Source of the DNA: Atherix ibis
Taxonomy: Eukaryota > Arthropoda > Insecta > Diptera > Athericidae
NCBI GenBank assembly: GCA_958298945.1
Contig: OY282607.1
Coordinates: 81,371,868 to 81,435,867, forward strand
Length of the DNA stretch: 64,000 nt
Direction of reading: 5' to 3'
Below the pieces are notes generated by a model. That model had not been told where the DNA came from. It worked only from the letters and a program-made list of their open reading frames with translations, and made no database searches. The position numbers and the translations under genes are program-made. Position 1 is the first letter of the stretch. Each line of letters starts with the position of its first letter. Below, piece after piece: positions 1 to 12,189 of the stretch.

Positions 1-182
1 CAGTTCAGTATTTTTATACATGAAAATTTCAACAAATTCACTATTTTTGGTAAGTCCTAAAAAATTTATTGAATAAAAAAAATAAAAGTTTGTAAAAATT
101 AAAGAAAAATAATTCATTGAAAAAAAAATAGTTAAAAAGTAGTTTTTATGGCAAAAAAAAATTTTTTTTTTTAAATACTTTT
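1..182. other. AT-rich sequence at the left edge
   Basis: Runs of A and T with no coding potential. The transposon remnant to the right ends abruptly in this sequence, so its 3' part is lost or decayed beyond recognition. Confidence 0.6.
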
Positions 183-1798
183 TCTGTGTGGGGTGGACCA
201 CCGTCTTGTTGAAATCAGTTTCATCAAAAACTCCTGATTGACGGTTGTTACTTGACCACGTTCATCTTCAAAAAAGAAGATTGTTAAAACCAGAAGTGAT
301 CCATACCATTTTCATGAAAAGTTTGCATCCAAAAAGTTCTGATTGACGGTTGTTTCTTGACCATGTTCATCTTCAAAAAAGAAGATTGTTAAAACCAGAA
401 GTAGTCCATACCATTTTCAAGAAAAGTTTACATACAAAAATCGTGATTGACGGTTGGTAGTTAACCACGTTCATCTTCAAAAAAGAAGATTGTTAAAACC
501 GGAAGTGCTCCATACCATTTTCACGAAAAGTTTGTATCAAAAAGTCCTGATTGACGGTTGTTACTTGACCACGTTCATCTTCAAAAAAGAAGATTGTTAA
601 AACCAGAAGTGATCCATACCATTTTCATGAAAAGTTTGCATCCAAAAAGTCCTGATTGACGGTTGTTACTTGACCATGTTCATCTTCAAAAAAGAAGATT
701 GTTAAAACCAGAAGTAGTCCATACCATTTTCAAGAAAAGTTTACATACAAAAATCGTGATTGACGGTTGGTAGTTAACCACGTTCATCTTCAAAAAAGAA
801 GATTGTTGAAACCAGAAGTGATCCATACCATTTTCACGAAAAGTTTGTATCAAAAAGTCCTGATTGACGGTTGTTACTTGACCACGTTCATCTTCAAAAA
901 AGAAGATTGTTAAAACCAGAAGTAGTCCATACCATTTTCAAGAAAAGTTTACATACAAAAATCGTGATTGACGGTTGGTAGTTAACCACGTTCATCTTCA
1001 AAAAAGAAGCTTGTTGAAACCAGAAGTGATCCATACCATTTTCACGAAAAGTTTGTATCAAAAAGTCCTGATTGACGGTTGTTACTTGACCACGTTCATC
1101 TTCAAAAAAGAAGATTGTTAAAACCAGAAGTGATCCATACCATTTTCACGAAAAGTTTGTATCAAAAAGTCCTGATGGACGGTTGTTACTTGACCACGTT
1201 CATCTTCAAAAAAGAAGATTGTTAAAACCAGAAGTGATCCATACCATTTTCATGAAAAGTTTGCATACAAAAATCGTGATTGACGGTTGGTAGTTAACCA
1301 CGTTCATCTTCAAAAAAGAAGATTGTTAAAACCAGAAGTGGTCCATACCATTTTCAAGAAAAGTTTGCATCAAAAAAATTGTTGAAACCAGAAGTGATCC
1401 ATACTATTTTCATGAAAAGTTTGCATCAAAAAGTCCTGATTGACGGTTGTTACTTGACCACGTTCATCTTCAAAAAAGAAGATTGTTGAAACCAGACGTG
1501 ATCCAAACCGTTTTCACGAAAAGTTTGCATCAAAAAATCTTGATTGACGGTCTGACCAATCAGCACATATGGTATGCCGAACCACAGTAATTTTTTGGTC
1601 GTGAAGAGGTACCTCATCAATAATTTGAGGGTTTTCAGTCCTGTAGAACCGACAATTTTGTTTGTTTACGGTTCGGTTTAACGTGAAATGCCCTTCATCA
1701 CTCATGATGATTTCGATCCAAAAGTCCTCCACATTCTCCGTCATTCGAGCGACGAATTTTGCATATTCCACTGTTCCATAAAGTTTCATAAATGTGCT
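183..1798 (-). mobile_element. Mariner-family transposase remnant containing an internal tandem array
   Basis: On the minus strand the right part (1789 to about 1560) reads as the middle of a Tc1/mariner transposase: the first catalytic motif appears as IIMSDEGHF, followed by VNKQNCRF, ENPQIIDE and PLHDQKITV. The left edge (about 190-225) reads FQQDGGPPHT, the second catalytic aspartate region. Between them, where about 35 residues are expected, lies a 1.3 kb tandem array of the intervening segment. Nothing after the second catalytic motif survives, and no terminal repeats were found, so this is a dead fragment. By motif it belongs with the WFQQDGATCHT-type elements that also occur at 13.0 and 22.4 kb, although it is clearly diverged from them. 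Confidence 0.75.
206..1552. repeat. Tandem array of about 13 units of ~104 bases derived from transposase code
   Basis: The anchor GATTGACGGT recurs at 236, 341, 444, 549, 654, 758, 862, 966, 1070, 1174 (as GATGGACGGT), 1278, 1438 and 1542, a spacing of 103-105 bases apart from one gap of 160 that holds an incomplete unit. Read on the minus strand, each unit encodes FFEDERGQVTTVNQ, then FLMQTFHENGMDHFWFQQ, and then re-enters FFEDERGQ with a shift of frame. That is the transposase stretch just before the second catalytic aspartate. Since 104 is not a multiple of three, the array cannot be one long reading frame and must have expanded as DNA. Unit variants (GTAGTTAACC versus GTTACTTGACC) alternate, suggesting multi-unit duplication. 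Confidence 0.9.
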
Positions 1799-2079
1799 GT
1801 ATGACAGCTGTCAGACAATACCTATAAAAATTATAGTGTTGCCTGATAGGTCGATCTAATATGGCTCAGCGGGAGAGCTTACATCTGAAATGTTGTTACG
1901 TTATAAGACTTTTAAAAATGTCGGAAAATTAAAAGGGTTTTACCTCTAAATAGTAAAAGGATAACTGCTTTGGATAGATGATGATGCAGTTGATGATTGA
2001 ACATTTAGAAAGTGCCCTTGAAGTTTCTAAGATAGACTTTTCGGTTTCAGAGGTGTATCATGCGAAAGGCGACCATCAC

Positions 2080-2660
2080 TTCCTGAGCGGTATAAGCTTA
2101 TCAACATAGATGGGGTAAAGAATCTGTGTTGAGATGACAGTAACTGGATTCGGGCTCTGTACTGTTGTGCACTTGAAGCCTGCAGCTCCTTGTAACACTC
2201 CTTTTGATATTATCGACAATATCAAAATGAGGTCCTTTCAAGTGTTTTCTGTTCTTGGGAATCAAAATTAAATCACATAGACTGTTATTAGGTGAATAGT
2301 GGTGCTGAGGAAAACTCATTAGCTTGTTAGGGAGCAACAGAATTTCTTTTTTTCCGAGGAAAACTCATTAGCTCGTTGATGGAGATAGCTGTGTCACAGG
2401 GGAGGCATTGTCATGATGGAGCTTTTAAAAACTTTTTTTATGATCGAAAGTTCTTTTTATAAAAAACTTTTTTAAAGATTTTCCATTTTCGTTAGTTTTC
2501 TATGTTGAAGAACTGGCTGAGCAAGGTTCGTTTTTCACCGCATCTCCACCCTCCCTTGTGCTCTTGATACGGAATCTTCCCTGTCGGCTCATTGCAACTT
2601 TCATAAGTCAAACTGGCTGATTCACCAAGTTTAAAACAAAATTTCATAACACCTCATAGC
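2080..2660 (-). mobile_element. Degenerate mariner transposase, internally deleted
   Basis: The minus strand near 2640-2520 reads KFCFKLGESASLTYES, matching the N-terminal helix region of mariner transposases of the SETMAR/GVQW3-like group. Around 2390-2420 it reads HDNA, the second catalytic motif. From 2337 down to 2101 it reads PQHHYSPNNSLCDLILIPK then KHLKGPHFDIVDNIK, the equivalent of the YSPDLAPCDFFLFPK region carrying the third catalytic aspartate. The section between the N-terminus and the second motif is missing, and stops and frameshifts are present. It is a fossil. Confidence 0.65.
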
Positions 2661-5339
2661 TTACAATTTCGTTGCTGCACTTTTCGTAACGCAATTTCAC
2701 GCTCTTTTAAGGGTCACGTAATTAGCGGACGAGGTTGAGGCGAATTATCTGTCGCCTACGCCTACAAGCTAAGTCGAGGGGAATTCTCTTTCAGTAATGT
2801 CAGTCTAATTACTTATATTTCGTGTAGGAGAAGAAATTCAAAGCTGCCAGATAGATGCAAAAAGGCCATCGAAGATAATAGATCATATTGTATATTATTG
2901 AATAAATGTGTTTATAAATAATATAATTAACAATTTTAAAAATAATAGCAAAAAAATAAACGACACTCACTAACTATAAAATTATTGCTCTAAATTGATA
3001 ATTTTTTGTGAGACTTTTCTATGTAAAAAGTTTAACTGCTGTAAATCTTAAAGTGGAGATGAAATTTTACGAATTTTAGAATAAATAAAATAACAATTTA
3101 GCAGAATTTTGATGAATTTGGCCAATTTTAGTAAGAGTATACGAAAATTTTGCCTATGAGATATATTTTTTTTGAAACCGTGGCAATTAAAAGAACCTTC
3201 TGATAAAATATACTCGTACAATGTTCACAATTTAAAAATCATTCGGATTCCATATTTTATATATTTCTTTAAGTTTTTATATTTTTCTTTTATTATGCTG
3301 AAAAAATTATTCTAAAAAAGATTAGAACTCACTAAAGTTTATAAAAATAGAAATTCTACGAAAATGAAATAAGGCTTTTAGGGAAAAATATGAAATTAAA
3401 ATCATTACCCACCCTGAGCACATGTCCGTATATTTACTGTACGATTTAAATAAATTATAAATATACGAGTTGAGACTTGTATGTGTCGTTTGTACGTACA
3501 ACAAATAAAGTCTTCATGATTGCATGCTGACTCTTATCAGAGAATTTAATTTCTTTGATATTGTTGTGGGCTTGTCAAGAAACTGATAGAAAATGAAAAT
3601 CATTCTAATATGTACTTTTATGTTAACTTTTGATAAAAACAACAACAACAAAAAAAACACGAACTTTTCCATATAGTATCTTGTTGTTGATAATAAACTG
3701 CCTAGATTATATTATTTCTTCATAAGTATTTCAATTGTAAAAAGACTAAGAGAAAAAAGACCCATAAAAGGGAAAAAATTCTATTTATTTATAATCGTAT
3801 TTATAGAGGCTCTTAGATATTCAGTCAAAACTAATTTATGATCAATTGTAAAAATTGTTATTCGTAACCGCATTCATACTTATTAATAGTGCAATGACTG
3901 AGTGCACATTTTAATGGTCAGCTCTTCGTGTCGGCGCACCGTAAACAATTTACGTAAGCTAAATTTAATAATTTACAAATGAACAAGTAAATAAATTAAT
4001 AAATAAATACATAGTAAATAAAATTCTCGTATATTATATGTGAGAAAATTATCATAAATGATATTTATATTGTTCCGATTTATTGAAAATGCTTTTAATG
4101 TTAACGTGCGGTTTTGAACGCATTCATAGAAGATAACGTTTCGTTTCGGCTCGTACGTGTTAATTAATTTAAAATTGATTTCTAGTTACTAATTGGTATA
4201 ATATGAAATATCTACTTACATTCCACATCTATTTATAAATATAAATAAATCGGTATTAAATAAGCGGACAATAATTAAAATACAAAAAAATTCAAATCAA
4301 TACGAGTATTTCGTGAAAAAGGTTCTGGTGAAATTTGTGTGCTTCCAATTTGTTACTTGCAGTGTGGGGTACGGTGATTATTGTAGTGACATTAAGATGG
4401 TGGATGAGGTGAGGTATTTATGTGAGTGATAAAAAATTATTGTGGAATTGTTGAATTTTCGTTGGGATCCTTACTATTATCCATGTCCGCTGGCAATGAT
4501 ATATCCGGGCTTCAAACCCTAATCGTTTGATATCCACCACAACTGCTCGTCAACACTAACTGATGAGCGATTGTGGTGAGATTTCATTTCTTTTCGATCA
4601 ATTACTGTGGTGTACTGCGAATTTATGCATTTGTGGCGCGTGTATTTTCGTTGCGGTTACCATAAATTCAATGACCTAAAGGCACATTGATTATTATTAG
4701 CGGTAATATTATCGTATATGATCAATAATTTTTTATACATTATTTATTTTCATATTATTTTATTTATTTATCCCTTTTTGTTTTATTTTTTTGCTTTTCT
4801 ATTGTGTATTCTAGAAAAAAAATTATTTTTATCATGAATTTTCAACATGAATATTTTTAACTGCTAATTAAATTGACAAAAAATAATTTGAAATTTTCAA
4901 AATTTACTGAAATTATTTCAACTATATAAATAGTATTTTCTTTAACATTACATATGACTTTTACTATTTGTCTGATATTATAAAAAACGGATTTTGTATG
5001 TCAAAAAAAAAAATACTAAAATACTCGAGAAAATAAAGAAAATATTTTTCATTTCCATTCTTATGAAAGAAGAGCTTCTTTTTTTATTTTGAAATTATTA
5101 AATAAAAATCTTTAAATAATAAGTAGAAATTAATAATAGACTTTTTATCAATTTTAATACCAAGTTATCCATTTTGATGACTAGAAAGCACAGCCTTGTT
5201 ATTTGACACTTGGCAAACACATATGCCATTTATGATAGTATTTATATAGTTTAATGTTTGCCATTTTGAATTATGGTTTGCTTATCTACTAGGGCGCAAT
5301 GCTAAAATTACACAATATATAAACGACAGGCTTTATATA
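2661..5339. other. AT-rich intergenic sequence without recognised genes
   Basis: Mostly A/T with short open frames of no recognisable content. The stretch 4340-4700 is of higher complexity and includes an imperfect hairpin (4535-4578). No transposon was recognised in the rest. Confidence 0.5.
4535..4578. repeat. Imperfect inverted repeat (18-base arms, 8-base loop)
   Basis: The left arm CACCACAACTGCTCGTCA and the right arm TGATGAGCGATTGTGGTG pair at 15 of 18 positions. It sits in one of the few higher-complexity stretches of the region. Its function is unknown. Confidence 0.6.
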
Positions 5340-5790
5340 TTTTGAACAAGCTTTCTTCAGCGATGAGACTGATTACTCGCTCAGTGGATACGCCAGTAAG
5401 TAAAATTCTCATAAATGTGGCTCTCAAAAACCGCAAATGACTATGGAGAAACCATTGTATCCATGAAAAATGGCTGTCTATTGTGGATTTTCGTCTGAAA
5501 GTGCTATTGCTTGTATTCCTTTAAAAATACGGCTATGAACGTATATTAAGCGTCTTTCTTTATCTAAAATTGAAGATTTTAAGTTAGACCATATTTGGTT
5601 TCAACAATATTAGGACGCATAATTTTGATATTTGGTGATGTCAATTAGCCTTCAAGATCGTGCGTTTTGACGCTGTTGAATTTTTTCTTATGGGATTTCA
5701 TAAAGGATTGTTTTCATAAAAACAATGCCTATACTTTAAAAGATTTAAAACCCAAACTTCCATGAACTAATAACCGAATTAGAGCCCTCG
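5340..5790 (+). mobile_element. Degenerate mariner transposase fragment
   Basis: The + strand reads FSDETDYSLSGYAS (first catalytic motif), then an ENPQ-like segment, and TIFGFNNI at the position of WFQQDGA (second aspartate lost), then a decayed version of RSCDLTPLDYFLWG near 5650-5690. Many stops and frameshifts. It belongs to the same older family as the copies at 9.3, 44.5 and 47 kb. Confidence 0.6.
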
Positions 5791-8700
5791 ATATGTCCAA
5801 AAAAAAGTGCTGAAAAATAACCTAAAAATGATTGAGTCCTGAAATAGGTCATAATTTACACTCTTGATAACAATTCACTAAAACTCATCTTAATTATTAG
5901 CTGGATTTTCTAGAATTTCTACCTTAAATTTTTTTTTAAATTAAATTTAATTAAATTGTAAGAATATTACTAAAAGATAAAATTTAATTTCGAATAAATT
6001 TGAATATAAAATTAATAAATGGAAAACAATATTTAATTGGCAGTTATTTTTACCAAAAAGGTTCTATAAAATTACATTATTTTTATAGGAAAATACTAGC
6101 ACATGTATCTATAAAAAAAATGTATCTTAATTATTTTTTTGAATTTAGTTTATCTATATTGTACTGATCAATCATTTAGGTCCCTTTTAAAAAAAAAAAA
6201 AAAATTAAAAAAAAAAAAATTAAAAAAATGTCAAAATGAATGTTATTTTTGAATAGACAGAATAGTTCTTTTAAAAAGAAAGTTTCCACCCTAATCGTAG
6301 AGTAATAAATATAAATTCTCTCCAAATTGTTTTTCACCACACAACAAATTCTGAGCAAACAAAATTAATAAATATAAACCAAAGAAATTCAATAATTTTC
6401 ATGCATAAATAAATTTCAGAAAATTGTATATACCTTATTTGCTACAAATATAATCAAAACATATTTTTATTATAATATAAATTAAAAAAAAAAAACTAGA
6501 AAATTATTGTTTATTCAAATTATTTATCGAGTGAGTTCAATACGTGAATAATATTCACAAGCAAAACGAAAAAGGTATGAATATTCGTTGAATGATTTAT
6601 AATCGAATATTTTATTTATATTTTTTTTTTCCATCATCAATTAGGAGTAAAATTAACAAGTAACTTCCATGAACATGAAACGGAAAGCACCAAAAACAAG
6701 AATAAAAAATCATAATAAAAAAAATAATATCACTCAAGAAAAACGATCAAAAAATATTTGAAGAAAAAATTTCGATTAAAATTGAACAGATTGCAATTTG
6801 GTTGTTGGTTAGTGGTTGTTTGTTGGCTAGTTTAGATGGGGGAGAAAGAGTGAGAGATACTGACATGAATTGAGCGAGTGGGAGAATGAATGGGAAATTT
6901 GCAGTTACTACACAACTTTTACGCTACTACTTTGCACATGATACGAAACTGAAGTGTGGCGTAAAGCGGCAAGAAAAAAGCCAACAAAACTGCTGAAAAA
7001 AACAACGTCTAAAAATACTAAAAAGTCGTATCGAACTACTCGTAGTAGTAGAATTGAAAGCTTTGATAAATACGAATGGCCGGGCAGGCAGGTATAAATA
7101 TTGCCATACGAATTTTTTGCATTTGTATATGTGATAAAGAGTTTCTCTCTGGGTACAAGCAACACACATTGAAAATTTGCAATAAAAAATTTTTTTTGGG
7201 GGTTGTATCATCTATCATACAATGCAGGTCACATATAGAAGTATTGGTGGAATGGAATTATGAACGGATTTTTGCTCAGTCTCCTTCTAGTACAGCAACT
7301 GGGAACTAGAATAAAAGCGCCAGAAGCATATCCTCAACAGCCCACTCAATCCATTTAAGCTGAATATTCCGTGAGTTTTATCACAGCCAATACCATAAAT
7401 ACCCACAGCTGTGTAAGAGAGGATTTTTGACTCACACACTCACTGTGTGCTTTCAACACGCTAAAAAGCTCATCACTCCGAAACTTGAATTGGAAAACCA
7501 TCCAATCAGAGAAGTATTTGAGAGAGGCTGGTGGGAAGGAAGGCCTGCTATTCACTTGCAGCCACTGACAACGAACTCATACCAAACAGCCTTGATATGA
7601 ATCGTGCCGTTTTTCCTCCGGCAAGCTCGTTGTTGGCCTTGGCCATGACACTCGCCGCATAATAGCGAATTTATTGTGTGAGTTCCAGTTTATATGGATG
7701 GGTGGGTGGTTTTTTTTTTTTTTGTAAATGCATGAACGTTAGTTTGATTGTGTTCGGAATTCTCTTTGGTGTTATTTACTAAAGTACGACTATGGATTGG
7801 TTTGCACATAATACCATTGATCGGATTGGATGTACGTATCCATACATGCAAATGGATTTTTGCCAAGTTGACTGATTCTTTTTTTTTTTTTGATATTTGA
7901 TCACGTACACCGGTCAGAGGAGCTAAAGGGGTAAATACAATTTATTGAAAAGGTAAGAAATGCAATTTAAATGTACGCGGACATTAGGTAAATTCGATGC
8001 CACGTGCTTATTTCGATCAATAGTATTTCTGCAAAATGATTTTGGCAACAACCACGCGTTCTCCTCTTACTGGTTGTGCGTTGATATTCAATTAAATTCG
8101 TGCGTGGGTTAGTAAATGCTAGTTCGAAAGGGATAACTTTAATTGGACTATACGTACATACATATATACTATTATTTTATATATATATATCTGTTTATGG
8201 TCAAATGCAGGAAAATATTTTTTTAAAAAAAGTATAGGGCATTGAACAATAAATTTTTAATTTCATGAGTAAGAATTTTTTGGGATTTCTAGGACTCAAT
8301 TTGGTTAAAATAAACAACAATAAGATATTATACTCGTATAATAAATATTTATTTTATAAATGATGGAATGTTTGGTGAACAAAAAATTACAGAAAATAAT
8401 TCAGATCCTTCTTCAATAATTTGCAATATTCTCAAACAATTTAGCTCTTATTATAAATACACATTTGCCTATCGAAATATTAATGATAATAAAAGGATAA
8501 CAACATGGAAGTGTGTAAATAAACCATAAAAATGTTGCATGCCTTAATTAATAAATCAAATTCTAAAAATAATTATATATTGGTTGTCACGCAATTTGTT
8601 ATTATTACAATGTTTATAAGGAAAATTAAACAAGAGAAATTCAAACAATATTTAATAGATTTGCATCAAAATACCTTACATAAATAAATAGTATTTTTTG

Positions 8701-9249
8701 CAAACAAACAAAAACAAAAATTTGCCAAATTAGATATTATTTGTAATAATTTGATGAAAAAAAAATCTAATAGAGAGAAATTTGGTAGAAGAAATCCTTT
8801 TGGAATATTTTTCTCGTTAGGTAAATATTTTTGTCTTATTGACAAGATACTTTTTTGTATTGAATTTTAATTTAAACCGGAAACTAAACAATAAGTCACT
8901 GCAATTATTTCAATTTGACCGGAATTTTTGCACCTTGAAGAACTGTTTACCAACTCGTTCTTCGAAAAGTAAAGTTAAATAAAATTCTTTTAAAATTCAG
9001 ATTTCGGTAAAAATTTTATTTTATTATATTACCATTATGCATGAAATTTAACATTATTTAAATAGTTAGCATAGGAATTCTTGCAGCACTCGATATTTTT
9101 CAGGTAATTTTTGATGAGGTTTTTTTAATTTTTTGGGATATAATTCTGCCATTACAACTCGAAAAATGAAAAAATGTCATTGTTAGATGTTGAATTTTGA
9201 ATGCTCTAAAGGTTAATGACTATTAATTAAAATAACTTTAATTTTGGGA
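5791..9249. other. Intergenic AT-rich sequence with one higher-complexity island
   Basis: Largely A/T. A poly(A)-like run lies at 6190-6230. The interval 7300-7720 is clearly richer in G and C and has no detectable repeat. Overlapping short frames occur there, but none shows recognisable protein content. A 5' untranslated exon, promoter or enhancer is possible but cannot be shown from sequence alone. Confidence 0.45.
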
Positions 9250-9640
9250 TTTTTTACAAGAACGGCGTCAAATTGTACGATCTTGGAGGCCAATTGACAA
9301 CACGAAATCTCGAAATTAGTCGTTCTACTAACTTTTCGCGTAAAATTACGTTAAAACAAAATATGGTGTACACATAGATTAAAATCTTCAATTTTAGGTA
9401 AAGAAAGGCGCTTATTATACGGCCATAGCGTTTAGAATTGACGGTAAAGAACTCTCCGTCATTAACAATGAAATACGAGCCAATAGCACGTTTAGGCTTT
9501 TGCACAGTCAATTGTGGATTTCTAGAGCCCCATATACAGTAATTTTGCTTCTAATGTATCCACCGAGCGTGCAATGAGCCTCATCGCTCTCCTCTTAAAG
9601 CGTAAGACATGTCTAAAGCAGAATCACTACATTTGTCGAA
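9250..9640 (-). mobile_element. Degenerate mariner transposase fragment
   Basis: On the minus strand the segment reads DEAHCTLGGYI (first catalytic region) near 9590, followed by decayed equivalents of the VTVN, WFQQD and WPPRS..LTP regions down to 9254. Frames change repeatedly. No termini were found. It is related to the 5.3, 44.5 and 47 kb copies. Confidence 0.6.
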
Positions 9641-11149
9641 AGTTTAAACAATTTACTGTTATTGCTTTCTGGTTAAACAATTCATAATATAAAATGGTAA
9701 ATTACAAGCTCTATTCGAAAAATATATGTTTTTGACAGCTGTCAAATAGACAAGAATTTACTCTTCAAATGACAAAATAAATAACCCAATATAACGTGTT
9801 TACTTGACAACACGTACTATTTAAATAAAAATAAGAAAATTTTAAGTAAAAGGTTCACAAATGGAGAGAATATTTAGTTGGGTTTCAAAATTCTATTCTG
9901 TAAGTTCATATCGACTTAGAGATTATTTTGTATGGTAATAATTCGCTATCGATTATTATTTTTTATGTATTTTATTTTTACTAAGCTTTTTGAGATTTAC
10001 TAAAAATATTTTTTCGAATTTCTGAAATATGAGAATTTTTCTTTAAAAATATTAAGCCCTAGTTTATCTTAATAGACAGAGTAGTCTCCGAATTAACTTA
10101 GTTAAGTTTTTTTTTTTTTAAAATAGCAAAATAATTGGTTATTCAAATTTGTAATAAATTTTATAATTTTCAAAGAATTTTCCTTTATTGTAGAAACTTC
10201 TTTAAGTATTTTTTTATCCATTTTTGTTTAAATATAAATAAATAAGAAAAAAATTTCTCAAATAAATAAATACATTTATTTATGTAATTTTGCTTTTTTA
10301 GGAATAAGTCGAAACTTTGTACAAAATTGAGAAAATGATTAATATTATTCACATTAAAACGATAAGCAAATGAAATTCATATTTTTGTGTAATTTAGTTT
10401 ACCAATAATATTTATTCATACATAATTGTTTTTGTTGATTACTGGTTTTTTTCCACTTTATTCCAGAAACAAAAATATACTGTCAAAATTCAATATAAAT
10501 ATTAATAAATTCTACAAATATTTCATAGCTAATTGAATAGAAAATCACAACATAAATGATTAAACTAATTAAGAATATAGTATTAATATTAAAATGGAAT
10601 AGCCAAAATTAGAAATTTGTAATGCCAAATTATTTAGTATTTATTTTTGGATTTTTTATTAATTATATCATGTTCAATATAAGTTATTGAAATTATTAGT
10701 ATGCATATTATATTTTGTGATATATTTTTCTTAATCTTAAAAATAATTTTTACCTCTATTATTTATCTCATTGTATTTTTATCTGGAAATATATTAAGTA
10801 AAAATAATATATCAGAATCTTAATCGAAAATAATACTTAACAATTTGATATTAATAAAAAATTAAAAAATGTCTAATAACTTACAAATCCGGAATTGTTC
10901 ATTTAAAAAGTCCGCGTAAAAGATTTGAAAACCAAAAAATTTAGTTGTTAAGTTGGTACCAATTTACATAATTGTCACTCAGAGTTTTGGCACGATCCGT
11001 CAACTAGTTTGTGTACAGCTTTTGGCCTTATTAGTCGATGTCAAATATTCTCTGCAACATCGAATAAAGTATTTGTGTTGCTAACGAAATTTCTTGTAAT
11101 TTATTGTTACTAATGCTCAAAAAGCCTAATCGGTGAGTCAGATATATTG
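9641..11149. other. AT-rich intergenic sequence
   Basis: Very high A/T with no coding signal. The last 150 bases are more complex and may belong to the transposon remnant that follows. Confidence 0.5.
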
Positions 11150-11660
11150 AAAAAACAATAATACTATTGGTACAAAGCCTTCTGTCAGTTGACCTTCAAC
11201 GTTTTCAACTGCCGAAAACATGGATAAAGTGAAGATAATGGTGATATAAAATAAGGGATGACTCAGAAACTGGACATGTCCACACAAGTCCATTCGCACC
11301 ATTTTAGTTGGTGTTTTGAGCATGAAACGGGTCGCAGTGCTACTTGTTTCGAAGGTGCTGAATTTTCTTTGAAAGCAGCATCCCAAGCAAATTGCTAACA
11401 TACGAGTTGAGCGAGCCAATTTAGACTCCAATTTCATGAAACGCATATTAACGGATGAGGAAACATGGGTTTATGTGCTTGGAAAAATTAAAGTCATGTT
11501 GACTTTTTTCTTTGATTATCATGGTGTTTTTCACTCGGAATTTCTCCCGGATGGTGGAACTCTTAACAAATAATATTATCTGGGTGCTATGAGGCATTGA
11601 AAAAAGTGTGTGTTCGCCTGAAAAAAAGCCAGATTTTGAACATTGTCCCACGCAGCAGTT
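11150..11660 (+). mobile_element. Degenerate mariner transposase fragment
   Basis: The + strand encodes KRILTDEETWVYVLG (first catalytic motif), then KVMLTFFFDYHGVFHSEFLP and GGTLNK*YYLGAM, which match VMLTVFFDYRGVVHHEFLP and TVNKEYYL of SETMAR-like mariners. A stop interrupts the frame and everything after about 11640 is lost. No termini are visible. Confidence 0.7.
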
Positions 11661-12189
11661 CGAATGTCATCGATCCGGTATCCTTGGGATTTTTTTCTAT
11701 TCTTCGAGTTAATTTTACCAGTTTATAAAAGATTTATTGTGCCCATTGAAATCGTAAAAGAGAATTCGCGGAAGCAGCTAAAGATGATCCCAATAAGTCC
11801 TTATAAAACGTATTTTGAAGAATGGAAATGTATTGATTTAAATGGAGTATATTTTCATACGGAACAAATAAGATTTATTCCGGATACATATTTAACATAT
11901 TATTTTTAATATTAAAGACTAAAATAATTGATATTATATTGTCTGTCATGCTTATTCCTATAAGGTTTCCCGACAGCTCTTTCATAATTTATTAAAATTG
12001 ATCAAAACTAAACTTCTTAACATAAATGCAGGAACCTATTTAGACTTAGCGACTACAATTTAGAAAATCTATTTATCTATATATCCATTCATCTATCTAT
12101 CAATCAATAGATATATTTAAAAAAAATTTTTTATCAAATTCCACAAAAATTTACTATAGAAGGTTTAATAAATATTTTATATACTCGTA
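11661..12189. other. AT-rich spacer between transposon remnants
   Basis: An 88-codon open frame on + (11643-11909) has no recognisable family content. The rest is low-complexity A/T. Confidence 0.4.

Noticed and set aside
206..1552. The regular array resembles a CRISPR array at first sight.
   Set aside because: Units are tandem without unique spacers, this is insect nuclear DNA, and the unit translates as transposase.
4500..4560. GGGCTTCAAACCC resembles a tRNA T-arm.
   Set aside because: The loop lacks the invariant TTC at its start and no acceptor, D or anticodon arm fits around it.
11643..11909. An 88-codon + strand frame next to a mariner remnant.
   Set aside because: It does not continue the transposase and shows no recognisable motif; probably chance.
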